A DNA stretch of 64,000 bases from an uncultured Poribacteria bacterium (GCA_951812525.1 OX638316.1:3652506-3716505); one strand, 5' to 3'. Positions 8,553 through 16,936 are shown, counted from the first letter of the stretch. Made by a program: numbers and translations. The notes: a model not told the origin generated them from the letters alone.

Positions 8553-8742
8553 GGGTTCCTCCCTCTATAAAATAAAAAGCCGTATTAACTATGATAGGCA
8601 GTTGCAAAGCACACCTACCGAAAAACGTGAGCGTATGGTGAACATATCTGTTACTATTTTAACTTGAATATATTTATATTTTCCACTACAATTTGATCAA
8701 TACCATTTGGTTGGTGCATATATTGAGGAATTATCCGTTTTC

Positions 8743-8772
8743 TTGACCAAATGGCTTTTGCAATCCTAACAC
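8743..8772 (+). promoter_or_regulatory. Possible sigma-70 type promoter for the carbinolamine dehydratase gene
   Basis: TTGACC at 8743-8748 and TAACAC at 8767-8772 are 18 bases apart, about 20 bases before the ATG at 8792, where an AGGAGAAGG ribosome site is also present. The -10 match is weak. Confidence 0.35.
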
Positions 8773-8791
8773 ATCTTGAGGAGAAGGTTTA

Positions 8792-9079
8792 ATGGCAGCG
8801 AAAAAACTCTCAGACGCAGCAATTCAGGAAAACCTCGGACAACTCAACGGTTGGACCGTGGAGGACGGTAAACTACACAAGGAATACCAGTTTGATACCT
8901 TTGTGACAGCGTTCGGTTTTATGACGCAACTCGCTTTGGTTGCCGAATCAATGAATCATCATCCAGAATGGTTCAACGTCTATAACCGCGTAACAATCGA
9001 CCTAATGACCCACGATGCTGGTGGCATTAGCGAATTAGACTTTCAGTGGGCAAAGCAGGCAGATGCAATTAGCGGCTAA
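8792..9079 (+). CDS. Pterin-4a-carbinolamine dehydratase family protein
   Basis: A 95-residue protein matching the PCD/DCoH family over its full length. The signature with neighbouring histidines (ESMNHHPEW, residues about 51-59), a following Tyr (VYNRV) and the late H-D pair (MTHDAGG) is present. The known reaction is dehydration of 4a-hydroxytetrahydrobiopterin during aromatic amino-acid hydroxylation; many bacteria carry family members without a known hydroxylase, and none is visible in this window. It starts behind a good AGGAGAAGG site and is followed after 41 bases by a dehydrogenase gene. Cytoplasmic. Confidence 0.92.
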   Translation: MAAKKLSDAAIQENLGQLNGWTVEDGKLHKEYQFDTFVTAFGFMTQLALVAESMNHHPEWFNVYNRVTIDLMTHDAGGISELDFQWAKQADAISG

Positions 9080-9120
9080 ACGAAGCTTCTGATATAGAAA
9101 AGTCCAGATAGGAGAGGCGT

Positions 9121-10068
9121 ATGGATAGAATAAAAGTCTTAATTGGCAGTCGGCAGGAACCCGATATTGAGGCGATGTTATCAGATATTCCATCAGGGGT
9201 GGAAGTTCACTTCCTCCCGCACGGCGACCCGTTGCGTGCACATATTGCCGATGTGGAAATCTTATTTGGACACATCGGTGAAGACGCAATATCTGAGGCG
9301 AATACGTTGCGTTGGGCACACCAACCCCATGCAGGCGTTGAGGGATTCATGTATCCCGCTTTCAAAGCTAGTGATGTGATGCTCACCAATTGTCGAGGTT
9401 TGTACGGCACACAGATCGCAGAACACGCCTTTGCGCTACTCTTATCCCTCACTCGTCAGATTCCCACACAATTGGAATTCATGAAGACGAAGCATTGGGA
9501 ACGCGTCCCGTGCGTTGAACTTGCAGGCATGACGATGGGTATTCTTGGGCTTGGCGGTATCGGAAGAGCGATTGCAACGCGCGCCCGCGCATTTGCATTT
9601 GAAGTCATCGCTGCCGATGTCGAGCCAATTAATAAACCCGATACCGTTTCAAAACTCTTCGGTTTAGACGAATTGGCGACATTCTTAGGACAGACGAACA
9701 TCCTTATGGTCTGTTGTCCAAGCACACCTGAAACGCATAAACTCCTATCGCACGCACAGTTCAATGAGATGCCAGACGGTGGGTACATTGTGAATGTGAG
9801 TCGCGGCAAAGTTGTTGATGAAGATGCACTCGTTGCCGCGCTTCGGAGTGGGAAGTTAGCTGGGGCAGGGTTAGATGTGACCTATACAGAGCCGTGTCCG
9901 CCGGAGAACCCGTTGTGGGAGCAGGAAAACGTGATTTTAACCTCACACAGTGCTGGTGCCTCGCAGCATATTCGTAGACGCGCCATGCAACTCTTTATCG
10001 ACAATCTGCATCGCTACGTAGCAGGTGAACCCTTAGTCAACGTCGTTGATAAACAGAAGGGATACTAA
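9121..10068 (+). CDS. D-2-hydroxyacid dehydrogenase (NAD-dependent)
   Basis: A 315-residue D-isomer-specific 2-hydroxyacid dehydrogenase. The nucleotide motif GLGGIG is at 143-148, and the catalytic Arg228 (VSRGK), Glu257 (YTEPC) and His276 (TSHSAG) are all present. It belongs to the group that includes glyoxylate/hydroxypyruvate reductases and phosphoglycerate dehydrogenase-like proteins; the substrate is not determined. A GGAGAGGCGT site precedes the ATG. A Gfo/Idh oxidoreductase follows after 25 bases, so the two probably act in the same sugar-acid route. Confidence 0.92.
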   Translation: MDRIKVLIGSRQEPDIEAMLSDIPSGVEVHFLPHGDPLRAHIADVEILFGHIGEDAISEANTLRWAHQPHAGVEGFMYPAFKASDVMLTNCRGLYGTQIAEHAFALLLSLTRQIPTQLEFMKTKHWERVPCVELAGMTMGILGLGGIGRAIATRARAFAFEVIAADVEPINKPDTVSKLFGLDELATFLGQTNILMVCCPSTPETHKLLSHAQFNEMPDGGYIVNVSRGKVVDEDALVAALRSGKLAGAGLDVTYTEPCPPENPLWEQENVILTSHSAGASQHIRRRAMQLFIDNLHRYVAGEPLVNVVDKQKGY

Positions 10069-10093
10069 AGCATAACACAGAAATGGAGAAAAA

Positions 10094-11167
10094 ATGAGTC
10101 AGAAAACATATCGCGCTGCAGCTATCGGACATACCGGTGCCGGTAACTTCGGACATGGACTCCACACCCCATATAAAAATATAGACAACGTTGAGTTTAT
10201 CGCTGTCTCCGATCCAGACGAGGCTGGCAGAGAAAAGGCGGCAGCAGAGGCAGGCGCGTTACGCAGCTACGCCGATTATCGGGATATGCTTGAAAAAGAG
10301 GATCTTAACATTGTGAGCGTCTGTCCGCGCTGGACATCGGAGCATCTTGATATGATAACTGCCTGTCTTGAGGCAGGATGCCACGTCTACACCGAGAAAC
10401 CGATGACGGCTACACTCGCAGACGGCGACATAATCGTTGAGACGGCGAGAGCACGTGGATTAAAAGTCGCTGTGGCGCATCAGGCAGTCTATCTCCCGGC
10501 GACGCACGCTATTAAGAAGATGCTTGATGCGGGAAAGATTGGCACGATCCAAGCCATCTATGCCAGCGGTAAGCAGGATCATCGCGGTGGCGGCGAGGAT
10601 ATGATTGTCCTTGGCACTCACATATTTAATATGATGCGCTTCTTCGTCGGTGATGTAGCATGGATGCAGTCCCACGTCACCACAGACGGTAAAGAGATTG
10701 CTTATGGCGACGACCACAAGCCGACAGAACCCGTGGGACCTGTTGCTGGCGATTGCATCAACAGTTACTTCTCTTTCAAAAGTGGTGTCTCTGGCTTCTT
10801 TGAGTCCCGGAGAGATCAGGCTGGCTCCGGCAGATACGGCATGGAAATCGTCGGTAGCGAAGGACTTTTCTCGCTCCGTGGTGATGTCGCGAACCGACTC
10901 ATGGTTTATCCCTATCCGGTACTCGTCCCCGCAAGTTCAGATCAGAAGTGGGAAGCAATTGATTTAGACGATACGCCGTTTTCCAGCGGCAATGAACTCG
11001 CCATTCGCGATCTGATTGATGCGATTGAGAACGACCGGAAACCCATTTCTGCTGCTGCAGACGCTCGCGCTGCACTGGAGATGATTCTCGGTGCTTACGA
11101 GTCGCAACTCTCTGGCGGACGCGTCCCCTTCCCAATTGCAAACCGCGAACATCCGCTGAGCAGATAA
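10094..11167 (+). CDS. Gfo/Idh/MocA family oxidoreductase
   Basis: A 357-residue protein with the N-terminal NAD(P)-binding Rossmann domain (AAIGHTGAGNFG, residues about 9-20), the EKPMT segment near residue 102 that carries the family's catalytic Lys, and the C-terminal alpha/beta sheet domain. Family members oxidise or reduce sugars and sugar derivatives such as inositols and hexose acids. The first glycine-rich loop (GHTGAG) deviates somewhat from the usual GxGxxG. It is close behind the D-2-hydroxyacid dehydrogenase, so joint expression is likely. The exact substrate cannot be stated. Confidence 0.92.
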   Translation: MSQKTYRAAAIGHTGAGNFGHGLHTPYKNIDNVEFIAVSDPDEAGREKAAAEAGALRSYADYRDMLEKEDLNIVSVCPRWTSEHLDMITACLEAGCHVYTEKPMTATLADGDIIVETARARGLKVAVAHQAVYLPATHAIKKMLDAGKIGTIQAIYASGKQDHRGGGEDMIVLGTHIFNMMRFFVGDVAWMQSHVTTDGKEIAYGDDHKPTEPVGPVAGDCINSYFSFKSGVSGFFESRRDQAGSGRYGMEIVGSEGLFSLRGDVANRLMVYPYPVLVPASSDQKWEAIDLDDTPFSSGNELAIRDLIDAIENDRKPISAAADARAALEMILGAYESQLSGGRVPFPIANREHPLSR

Positions 11168-11171
11168 TTCT

Positions 11172-11198
11172 GGTAGGCGAAGTTTATGAACTTCGCCG
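11172..11198. repeat. GGTAGGCGAGGTT-type palindromic repeat
   Basis: An inverted repeat (GGCGAAGTT and AACTTCGCC) just after the Gfo/Idh stop. Diverged copies of the same palindrome lie near 17042, 20552, 40253 and 57033-57100, always between genes. It could also act as a weak terminator hairpin. Confidence 0.6.
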
Positions 11199-11250
11199 AT
11201 CCTTCCTCTATGCCTCGTTGGCGAGGTCACCGTGCCTCGCCATCCTTTCT

Positions 11251-11967
11251 CTATCCGGGTATCATCTTCCGTACACCATTTTCATAACAGACCTGATAAT
11301 CGCTATCCGGCACATCCATCGCTCGAACGGCGAGTTCTCCGAACGTGACAAGCGGCTCTGAAAGCAATAGCAATTCATCAAGCGATTCGGTTGGTGTCTT
11401 TTCTGTTGTGTCTAACACAATCTTACGTCCTTTTTGTGCAAACAGAGACCTGTCAATCTCCTCGTCAAAAAGGCGTTTGAGGGTCGAAATATCGGATTTC
11501 TTGATAATCTGATAATCGTGCGGATCTGTCTCCATCCGTTCCGCAATCGCATCGTCGCTGGCAGTGAGGTGAATCATAACGACATCCGGCAACCGCGCCT
11601 CAATAACCTGTGTTTCATATCCACGTTGCGCATTGATATGATATTTCGTGTAATACGGACTATCGGGATCGTCCCCGTAGAAAGACGAGTAGATCAGCTC
11701 CTCAATATGCCAGCCTGCGATCATCGTGTTTGGATAATTTCTGATTACCTCGACGTGATATTGGAGTTGCATCCGTTGCATCCGCTCTTTCACGTCTTCT
11801 GGAAAGTTTACGTACGCCGCTCTCGATTCTTCACTTAATGATGAATCAGGAATAGTGAAATGGTCATCGACATGAACAATCAATTTCCGGTGCCTATAAT
11901 AGTCGGTCAGCAGATTGACTAACGTTGTTTTTCCAGCATATTCAATACCGACAAAAATACATCTCAT
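11251..11967 (-). CDS. P-loop nucleoside/nucleotide-kinase-like protein
   Basis: The protein begins MRCIFVGIEYAGKTT, with a Walker A motif (GIEYAGKTT) at the very N-terminus as in thymidylate kinases. The start at 11967 is preferred over an upstream in-frame codon because a GAGAGG site lies ahead of it and the fold starts there. It is 238 residues long. A later segment (ARLPDVVMIHLTASDDAIAERM) resembles the lid region of nucleotide and deoxynucleoside kinases. No canonical DRY/R motif of thymidylate kinase is obvious, so the substrate is open. It is transcribed alone and converges with the Gfo/Idh gene. Confidence 0.65.
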   Translation of the reverse strand: MRCIFVGIEYAGKTTLVNLLTDYYRHRKLIVHVDDHFTIPDSSLSEESRAAYVNFPEDVKERMQRMQLQYHVEVIRNYPNTMIAGWHIEELIYSSFYGDDPDSPYYTKYHINAQRGYETQVIEARLPDVVMIHLTASDDAIAERMETDPHDYQIIKKSDISTLKRLFDEEIDRSLFAQKGRKIVLDTTEKTPTESLDELLLLSEPLVTFGELAVRAMDVPDSDYQVCYENGVRKMIPG

Positions 11968-12078
11968 AGCAGAATACCTCTCTATCGAACTGTTGAATGG
12001 ACAACTTACCACACGCTGCCCTTATATCTATCACGAAAATAGAAAAAAGTCAAACCTCTTATGCTATTTCTGATCTGC

Positions 12079-12107
12079 TTGACATCAGGGCAATTACAAG
12101 GTATAAT
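12079..12107 (+). promoter_or_regulatory. Strong sigma-70 type promoter for the first toxin-antitoxin copy
   Basis: TTGACA at 12079-12084 and TATAAT at 12102-12107 are separated by exactly 17 bases; both hexamers are consensus. It lies 38 bases before the ATG at 12145. The second copy has TATAAT at 12732-12737 but no good -35 box, so the two copies may be expressed at different levels. Confidence 0.85.
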
Positions 12108-12144
12108 AATTTAACCTGAGAGACTTCAATGTACGGAGGGAGAC

Positions 12145-12447
12145 ATGGAAAAAATTCAGACCGTCAAAATCTACGATTCGGAATATGAAACTACCGATAC
12201 TGCCCACATCCAAAGAAACGGCAGCGGATGGATAGGATGGATACAGGAGCATCCGAAGGTAAAATGCGAGGAGCAGACCCAGAAAGCGTTACTGGAAACC
12301 CTCGAAGATACGCTTTATAAAACTTTAGAAGCCGACTGGGAGGCATGGGATAAGCAGTTAGAAGAAAACGCTAAAACTGGTAAGCTTGATAAACTTGCTG
12401 AAAAGGCTATGGAAGATTTGCGGACAGGTAGGTGCAAAGATTTATAA
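12145..12447 (+). CDS. HicB-like antitoxin, copy 1
   Basis: A 100-residue acidic protein. The first half (AHIQRNGSGWIGWI, then a strand and an amphipathic helix starting CEEQTQKALL) resembles the partial RNase-H fold of HicB-type antitoxins. The second half is helical and highly charged, ending in CKDL. It is clearly paralogous to the gene at 12771-13073 over its whole length. A RelE-like toxin reading frame begins inside its 3' end and continues downstream, the usual overlapping antitoxin-first order. It has a good GGAGGGAGAC ribosome site and a consensus promoter. Function as an antitoxin is inferred from fold resemblance and context. Confidence 0.65.
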   Translation: MEKIQTVKIYDSEYETTDTAHIQRNGSGWIGWIQEHPKVKCEEQTQKALLETLEDTLYKTLEADWEAWDKQLEENAKTGKLDKLAEKAMEDLRTGRCKDL

Positions 12448-12672
12448 AATAAATCAAGAGTTTTGGGCATGCTATTACAACCTTCCGCGGGAAGTTCAAC
12501 AACCGCTGACAAAAGTTTTGCTTTACTGAAGCGAGATCCGAAACACCCTTCTTTGAATCTTAAGAAAGTTGGAAGGAGGGGTTGGTCCGTACGAATTAGC
12601 AGAGATTGTCGTGCTTTAGCACGTGAAAAAGATGGGAGCCTTGTCTGGTTTTGGATTGGGAAACACGACTAA
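12395..12672 (+). pseudogene. RelE/ParE-like toxin, copy 1, broken by a frameshift
   Basis: Compared with the intact copy at 13021-13317, the same protein is readable here but in two frames. Frame one runs through AKIYKINQEFW to PLTK; the sequence then continues in the -1 frame as SFALLKRDPKHPSLNL to WFWIGKHD and stops at 12670-12672. The break is in the A run at 12511-12514, which has one A fewer than needed. Left in frame, translation ends at TGA 12527-12529. This fits a one-base deletion that kills the toxin; a -1 slip on AAA at this point could in principle restore it. No ATG opens the frame; TTG at 12395 is a possible start. Confidence 0.7.
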
Positions 12673-12770
12673 TACATTCAACGAATTCGATTCCTCTTCT
12701 GATATGTTTGAGAGTAAGATTTGATACAAGATATAATATCTTTACAAAAAATTAGAGGGAAAGGACACAC

Positions 12771-13073
12771 GTGGAAAAAAAACATACCGTCAAAATCCAA
12801 TATCTGGACCCCTTAGAAACCTATACTGCTCATATCCAAAGAAACGGCAGCGGTTGGGTAGGATGGATACCAGAGGTGCCCGAGGTTAAATGTGAAGAGA
12901 ACACGCGAAAAGAATTACTAAAATCTCTCGAACATAAACTTCATGCAGTTTTGGAAGCTGAGTGGGAAGCATGGTGTGAGCAGTTTGAGGAAGATGTAAA
13001 AGCTGGAAAACTAGATCGTCTTGGCGATAAGGCACTTGAGGATTTGCGGGCAGGCTGGTGCAAAGATCTATAA
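12771..13073 (+). CDS. HicB-like antitoxin, copy 2
   Basis: A 100-residue protein closely similar to copy 1 (shared AHIQRNGSGW, GWI, CEE, EAEWEAW-like helix and CKDL end). It starts at GTG 12771 behind AGAGGGAAAGGAC. Its last about 50 bases overlap the reading frame of the intact toxin, so the pair is translationally linked. The HicB-like half would bind the toxin. No DNA-binding domain is obvious, although the charged C-terminal helix could contribute. As with copy 1, the role is inferred. Confidence 0.68.
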   Translation: MEKKHTVKIQYLDPLETYTAHIQRNGSGWVGWIPEVPEVKCEENTRKELLKSLEHKLHAVLEAEWEAWCEQFEEDVKAGKLDRLGDKALEDLRAGWCKDL

Positions 13074-13317
13074 AACGACTCCGGCTTTCTGGAAACACTA
13101 TCAAGATCTTCCGCGTACGGTTCAACAACTAGCTTACAACAAGTTTGATCTACTAAAGCGAGATCCAAGACATCCATCCCTACATTTGAAGAGAGTGGGC
13201 ACACGTTGGGCAGCTCGAATCAATAGAGACTACCGTGCTTTAGCACGTGAAGAAGATGGTGTTTTGGTCTGGTTTTGGATCGGAAAACACGATGAGTACA
13301 TGCGACGAATCCAATAA
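13021..13317 (+). CDS. RelE/ParE-like toxin, copy 2 (intact)
   Basis: The core AFWKHYQDLP, then LLKRDPRHPS, RWAARINRDYRALA and VWFWIGKHDEY reads like the compact RelE/ParE superfamily: an N-terminal helix pair, then a beta sheet with conserved basic residues (R-I-N-R-D-Y-R) and a terminal [IV]-G-x-H-D. RelE members cut mRNA in the ribosome; ParE members poison gyrase; which applies is unknown. The frame overlaps the antitoxin and has no ATG or GTG; TTG at 13021 or 13036 are candidate starts, giving 98 or 93 residues. Pairing of a RelE-like toxin with a HicB-like antitoxin is less usual than RelE-RelB or HicA-HicB. Confidence 0.7.
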   Translation: MAIRHLRICGQAGAKIYKTTPAFWKHYQDLPRTVQQLAYNKFDLLKRDPRHPSLHLKRVGTRWAARINRDYRALAREEDGVLVWFWIGKHDEYMRRIQ

Positions 13318-13394
13318 TCGACTTTTCGTAGCCTATTGAAGATGCCTGTCAATTCTGGTGAACTTCTTTGGGGCGATAACTGTGGGAGAAAAAA

Positions 13395-13556
13395 ATGCTG
13401 CCAATTGAGCATAGGGCATATCATCTTTACCGTGAGGATGCTTATTACGAGTACTGCATGTTAGCAGATCAGACTGCTTCCTATGATTGTTGGGGCATCT
13501 GCATCATTGAGAGACGGAAGTTCGTGTCCAATACATTCAAGTCAATTGAATCTTAG
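13395..13556 (+). CDS. Small hypothetical protein (doubtful)
   Basis: A 53-codon frame from ATG 13395, with a GGGAGAA ribosome-site-like sequence 7 bases upstream, encoding MLPIEHRAYHLYREDAY followed by an aromatic and Cys-containing segment. No family is recognised. It lies between the toxin-antitoxin locus and a DUF4145 fragment that also seems to lack its N-terminus, so it may be a remnant of degraded accessory sequence. Confidence 0.25.
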   Translation: MLPIEHRAYHLYREDAYYEYCMLADQTASYDCWGICIIERRKFVSNTFKSIES

Positions 13557-13632
13557 TGTCGTTCCTGCTCTCCATTCGTCTTAACGTTCGTCCGTTCCAC
13601 GAGATGATGAAACACTTTCGCGGCTGATTAAC

Positions 13633-13998
13633 GTGTTTAATGATGCAAATATGCGGGCAGAAGTTGAAATATTACCTGAGTTAGCACGAGTAGATATTCG
13701 ATCCTGCTTGAATCGAATCCGCACTGTAACAGAACGAATTGTTTTTAACTACATTAATAACAACAATATTGATTGTCGAGGAAAAACCCTTGATACCGCG
13801 ATACGGGCACTGAAAGATCACAGTTCTTTTTCTAATAGGATGATCGGTTATTTACACACTATCCGTGTAATCGGGAATCTTGGTTCACATGCAACAGATG
13901 ATCCGCTTACGGATGTGGATGTTCGCATTCTTTCTTATGCCTTGGCATCTGTTGTTGAAGAATTTATGGAACAGAATGCACTTTCAGGTTTAACATGA
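13633..13998 (+). CDS. DUF4145-like domain protein, probably N-terminally truncated
   Basis: The 121 residues from GTG 13633 match the DUF4145 pattern: an N-terminal helix with ARVDIRSCLNRIRTVTERIV, the segment LDTAIRALKDH, and the signature HTIRVIGNLGSHA in the middle, followed by a helix. In-frame codons upstream remain open back to a stop at 13582-13584 (RDDETLSRLINVF) without a clear ATG or ribosome site, suggesting that the beginning is missing. DUF4145 domains often form the C-terminal part of restriction- or defence-linked proteins, which would fit an accessory patch next to the toxin-antitoxin genes. The function is unknown. Confidence 0.55.
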   Translation: MFNDANMRAEVEILPELARVDIRSCLNRIRTVTERIVFNYINNNNIDCRGKTLDTAIRALKDHSSFSNRMIGYLHTIRVIGNLGSHATDDPLTDVDVRILSYALASVVEEFMEQNALSGLT

Positions 13999-14075
13999 AC
14001 GAGGAAGCTCTTTGTATCGGATAATGGCATTGTAAAACATACTTTTTGTAATTTTTCACAGAAAATATTCACCAA

Positions 14076-15083
14076 ATGTTAACAATAGGCAATCTCAACA
14101 TCCAAAATTTCCCACTGCTACTTGCACCGATGGAAGATGTCAGCGATCCGCCGTTTCGCGCAGTCTGCAAAGAAAGCGGTGCGGATCTCATGTACACCGA
14201 ATTCATCTCCTCCGAGGCACTCATCCGAGATGCTGCTCCCAGTGTTGCCAAGTTAGACATCTTTGAAGCCGAAAGACCGATCGGTATCCAAATTTTTGGA
14301 CACGATATTGAAGCCATGCGTGCTTCTGTCGAAATTACCGAACGCGTCCAACCGGACATTATTGACATCAACTACGGGTGTCCTGTCAAGAAAGTCACGT
14401 GTAAAGGGGCTGGTGCCGGTATCCTACAAGACATCCCTAAAATGGTGAAGATGACCGCCGAAATGGTGAAAGCCACGAAGCTTCCTGTTACCGTCAAAAC
14501 CCGTCTCGGTTGGGATGATAAAACGAAATACATCGTTGAAGTCGCTGAACGGCTACAGGATGTCGGTATTCAAGCCATCGCTATTCACGGCAGGACCCGT
14601 CGGCAGATGTATAAAGGTAGTGCCGACTGGACGCTCATCGGTAGAATTAAGGATAATCCTCGCATGGCGATCCCCGTTTTCGGCAACGGCGATGTCGATA
14701 GCCCACAGAAGGCAGCCCACATGCGCCAACAATACGGCGTTGACGGTATTATGATTGGACGCGCAGCCATCGGCTACCCGTGGATCTTCAGCGAAATAAA
14801 ACACTATTTCGCAACGGGTGAATTCCTCCCACCGCCTTCAATAGACGAACGGATTGCTGTCTTCAGAAAACATCTCGATTTCTCCATAGAGTGGAAAGGG
14901 TTGAAGCTCGGTCTCATTGAGATGCGTCGGCACTACAGCAATTATTTCAAGGGCATCCCGCACGTCAAACCTTTCCGCAATCGTCTCGTCACATCTGATA
15001 GTTACGACGATGTTTTAGCAATTGTAGAGGAACTTCGTACCCATGCCTTGACGGTAGTACCATCTCTTGTTAGAAACAACTAA
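14076..15083 (+). CDS. dusB: tRNA-dihydrouridine synthase (DusB-type)
   Basis: A 335-residue flavoenzyme that reduces uridine to dihydrouridine in tRNA. The FMN-binding start APMEDVSDPPFR (residues 17-28), the active-site loop NYGCPVKKV with catalytic Cys102, the KTRLGWD segment and the HGRTR motif near residue 167 are all present. The C-terminal helical tRNA-binding domain is intact (EMRRHYSNYFKG). The DusB assignment, not DusA or DusC, follows from these loops but was judged by eye. It starts at ATG 14076 with only a weak ribosome site. In several bacteria dusB leads the fis operon; no fis-like gene follows here. Confidence 0.92.
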   Translation: MLTIGNLNIQNFPLLLAPMEDVSDPPFRAVCKESGADLMYTEFISSEALIRDAAPSVAKLDIFEAERPIGIQIFGHDIEAMRASVEITERVQPDIIDINYGCPVKKVTCKGAGAGILQDIPKMVKMTAEMVKATKLPVTVKTRLGWDDKTKYIVEVAERLQDVGIQAIAIHGRTRRQMYKGSADWTLIGRIKDNPRMAIPVFGNGDVDSPQKAAHMRQQYGVDGIMIGRAAIGYPWIFSEIKHYFATGEFLPPPSIDERIAVFRKHLDFSIEWKGLKLGLIEMRRHYSNYFKGIPHVKPFRNRLVTSDSYDDVLAIVEELRTHALTVVPSLVRNN

Positions 15084-15109
15084 GCATCGGTGCCCAACCA
15101 AAAAAATAC

Positions 15110-15138
15110 TTGACGTGAAAGCCAAATAATTTTATCAT
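15110..15138 (+). promoter_or_regulatory. Sigma-70 type promoter for dapF
   Basis: TTGACG at 15110-15115 and TATCAT at 15133-15138 are 17 bases apart, 40 bases before the dapF ATG. The position and spacing are ideal. Confidence 0.75.
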
Positions 15139-15178
15139 ACACCTAAGAAAACCGCATCTCCACAATAAAGGACATAAA

Positions 15179-16003
15179 ATGGATAAAATACCCTTTATGA
15201 AACTCAGTGGTGCAGGCAACGACTTCGTTATTATCAATAATTTCGCGGGAATCGTTGATAGCACCGATACAAATTTTGTCACAAAACTCTGCCAACGCCG
15301 CATGTCAGTCGGTGCTGACGGTGTTCTTCTCGTCGAAAAAGCAGACGATGTTGATTTTCGCATGCGCTACTTCAACGCCGATGGTGGCGAGGTGGAGACC
15401 TGTGGAAACGGCGCACGCTGTATCTCTAAATTTGCCTACCTGAACGGTATAGCCTCTGAACAGATGCGATTTCTGACGAACGCCGGGATTTATGAATCCG
15501 AGATAGTCGGTGAGAGCGTTAAGGTTCGTATGAGTGATCCTACAGACATTCGGATTGATGTCCCACTCCAATTAGATGATGGAATGCACACCGTCGGCTT
15601 CGCGAATAGTGGTGTTCCCCACGTCGTTTTCTTTGTGGAAGACTTGGAAGGCACGGATGTATTCGATCTCGGACAGCAGACGCGTTATCACGATGATTTT
15701 CAGCCTGCTGGTACGAACGCCAACTTTATCCGCGTCCAGTCGCCAGCATTAATCGACATCCGGACGTATGAACGCGGTGTTGAAGGTGAGACACTCGCCT
15801 GTGGCACTGGCTCGATTGCCTCAGCTATTGTCGCTGCTACGTTGGGTAAGGTGTCGTCACCCGTTGATATTAAAACAGCGAGTGGAGTGGTTTTGAAAAT
15901 CCATTTCGATGTAGAAGACGGAGAAGCTCGGAACGTCTATCTTGAAGGTGATGCCCGCGTTATCTATGTGGGTGAACTCACAACGGACGCTTGGAATTAT
16001 TAG
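15179..16003 (+). CDS. dapF: Diaminopimelate epimerase
   Basis: A 274-residue enzyme that converts LL- to meso-diaminopimelate, the last step before the peptidoglycan cross-linking residue and lysine. Both catalytic cysteines are present: Cys75 in ETCGNGARC and Cys208 in ACGTGS. The start MDKIPFMKLSGAGNDF is typical, and the AAAGGAC site upstream fits. It is followed 57 bases later by dapA on the same strand, forming a small lysine/peptidoglycan unit. Cytoplasmic. Confidence 0.97.
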   Translation: MDKIPFMKLSGAGNDFVIINNFAGIVDSTDTNFVTKLCQRRMSVGADGVLLVEKADDVDFRMRYFNADGGEVETCGNGARCISKFAYLNGIASEQMRFLTNAGIYESEIVGESVKVRMSDPTDIRIDVPLQLDDGMHTVGFANSGVPHVVFFVEDLEGTDVFDLGQQTRYHDDFQPAGTNANFIRVQSPALIDIRTYERGVEGETLACGTGSIASAIVAATLGKVSSPVDIKTASGVVLKIHFDVEDGEARNVYLEGDARVIYVGELTTDAWNY

Positions 16004-16060
16004 CGCGCATGTAGCCCCGCGTCATTGAGCGTGGTGCCTACAGACACAAGGAGGGTTTAC

Positions 16061-16936
16061 ATGTTTCAAGGCTCTTATGTTGCACTGGTCACACCATTTA
16101 AGGACGATGAATCGCTTGACGAAGCGAAACTCAAGGAACTGATTCAATTTCAGCTTGACGGCGGCACACACGGCATCGTCCCGTGTGGCACAACGGGTGA
16201 ATCCCCCGCACTGTCTGAGGCTGAACACGATAGGGTCATAGAACTCACGGTTGAGACTGTTAATGGACAGGTTCCTATTATCGCCGGTACCGGTTCCAAC
16301 TCAACTACGCGCACCTTACGCGCAACGGAGCATGCCAAAGCCGCCGGTGCCGATGCTGCCCTGATTGTCACGCCCTACTACAACAAACCGACCCAAGAAG
16401 GGCTATATGCCCACTACATGAAAGTTGCCGACACCGTAGACATCCCGATCGTTATCTATAACGTTCCGGGACGTTGCGGCACGGACATCCTCTCACCTAC
16501 CATCGCACGGCTTGCAGAGCACCCGAACATTGTCGCACTCAAAGAGGCAACCGGCGAGCTCAAACGCGCCAGTGAAGTCGTCGACTTATGTCCTGACGAT
16601 TTCGTTGTGCTTTCTGGTGATGATGTGAACACGCTGCCGATCTTGGCTGTGGGAGGGAAAGGTGTTATCTCGGTTGTGGCGAACATCGCACCCGCCGACG
16701 TTGCCGAGATGTGTAATGCTTTCCATGCCGGGAATCTTGATCTCGCCCGCAAGCTTCACTATAAATCCCTGTCGTTGGCAGTGGATCTCTTTATTGAGAC
16801 GAATCCGATTCCTGCGAAGACTGCACTCCAACTGATGGGCAAACTCAACGGAAAAGTGCGGTTGCCGCTCGCACCGATGGTTCCGTCGAACCTTGAGGCA
16901 TTACGGAATACGCTTTCGGAAGCAGGCTTGATTTAA
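16061..16936 (+). CDS. dapA: 4-hydroxy-tetrahydrodipicolinate synthase
   Basis: A 291-residue class I aldolase that condenses pyruvate with aspartate semialdehyde at the start of the diaminopimelate pathway. The GTTGE motif is at about 43-47, the catalytic Tyr133 in IYNVPGR, and the Schiff-base Lys161 in ALKEATG. The start at 16061 is chosen over an upstream in-frame codon because AAGGAGGG (16048-16055) lies just before it and MFQGSYVALVTPF is the normal N-terminus. It shares the dap unit with dapF. Confidence 0.96.
   Translation: MFQGSYVALVTPFKDDESLDEAKLKELIQFQLDGGTHGIVPCGTTGESPALSEAEHDRVIELTVETVNGQVPIIAGTGSNSTTRTLRATEHAKAAGADAALIVTPYYNKPTQEGLYAHYMKVADTVDIPIVIYNVPGRCGTDILSPTIARLAEHPNIVALKEATGELKRASEVVDLCPDDFVVLSGDDVNTLPILAVGGKGVISVVANIAPADVAEMCNAFHAGNLDLARKLHYKSLSLAVDLFIETNPIPAKTALQLMGKLNGKVRLPLAPMVPSNLEALRNTLSEAGLI

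Noticed and set aside
12515-12530. TGA at 12527-12529 as another selenocysteine codon
   Set aside because: The paralogous toxin shows that the reading frame is already wrong there; the true continuation is in the -1 frame, where no TGA occurs.
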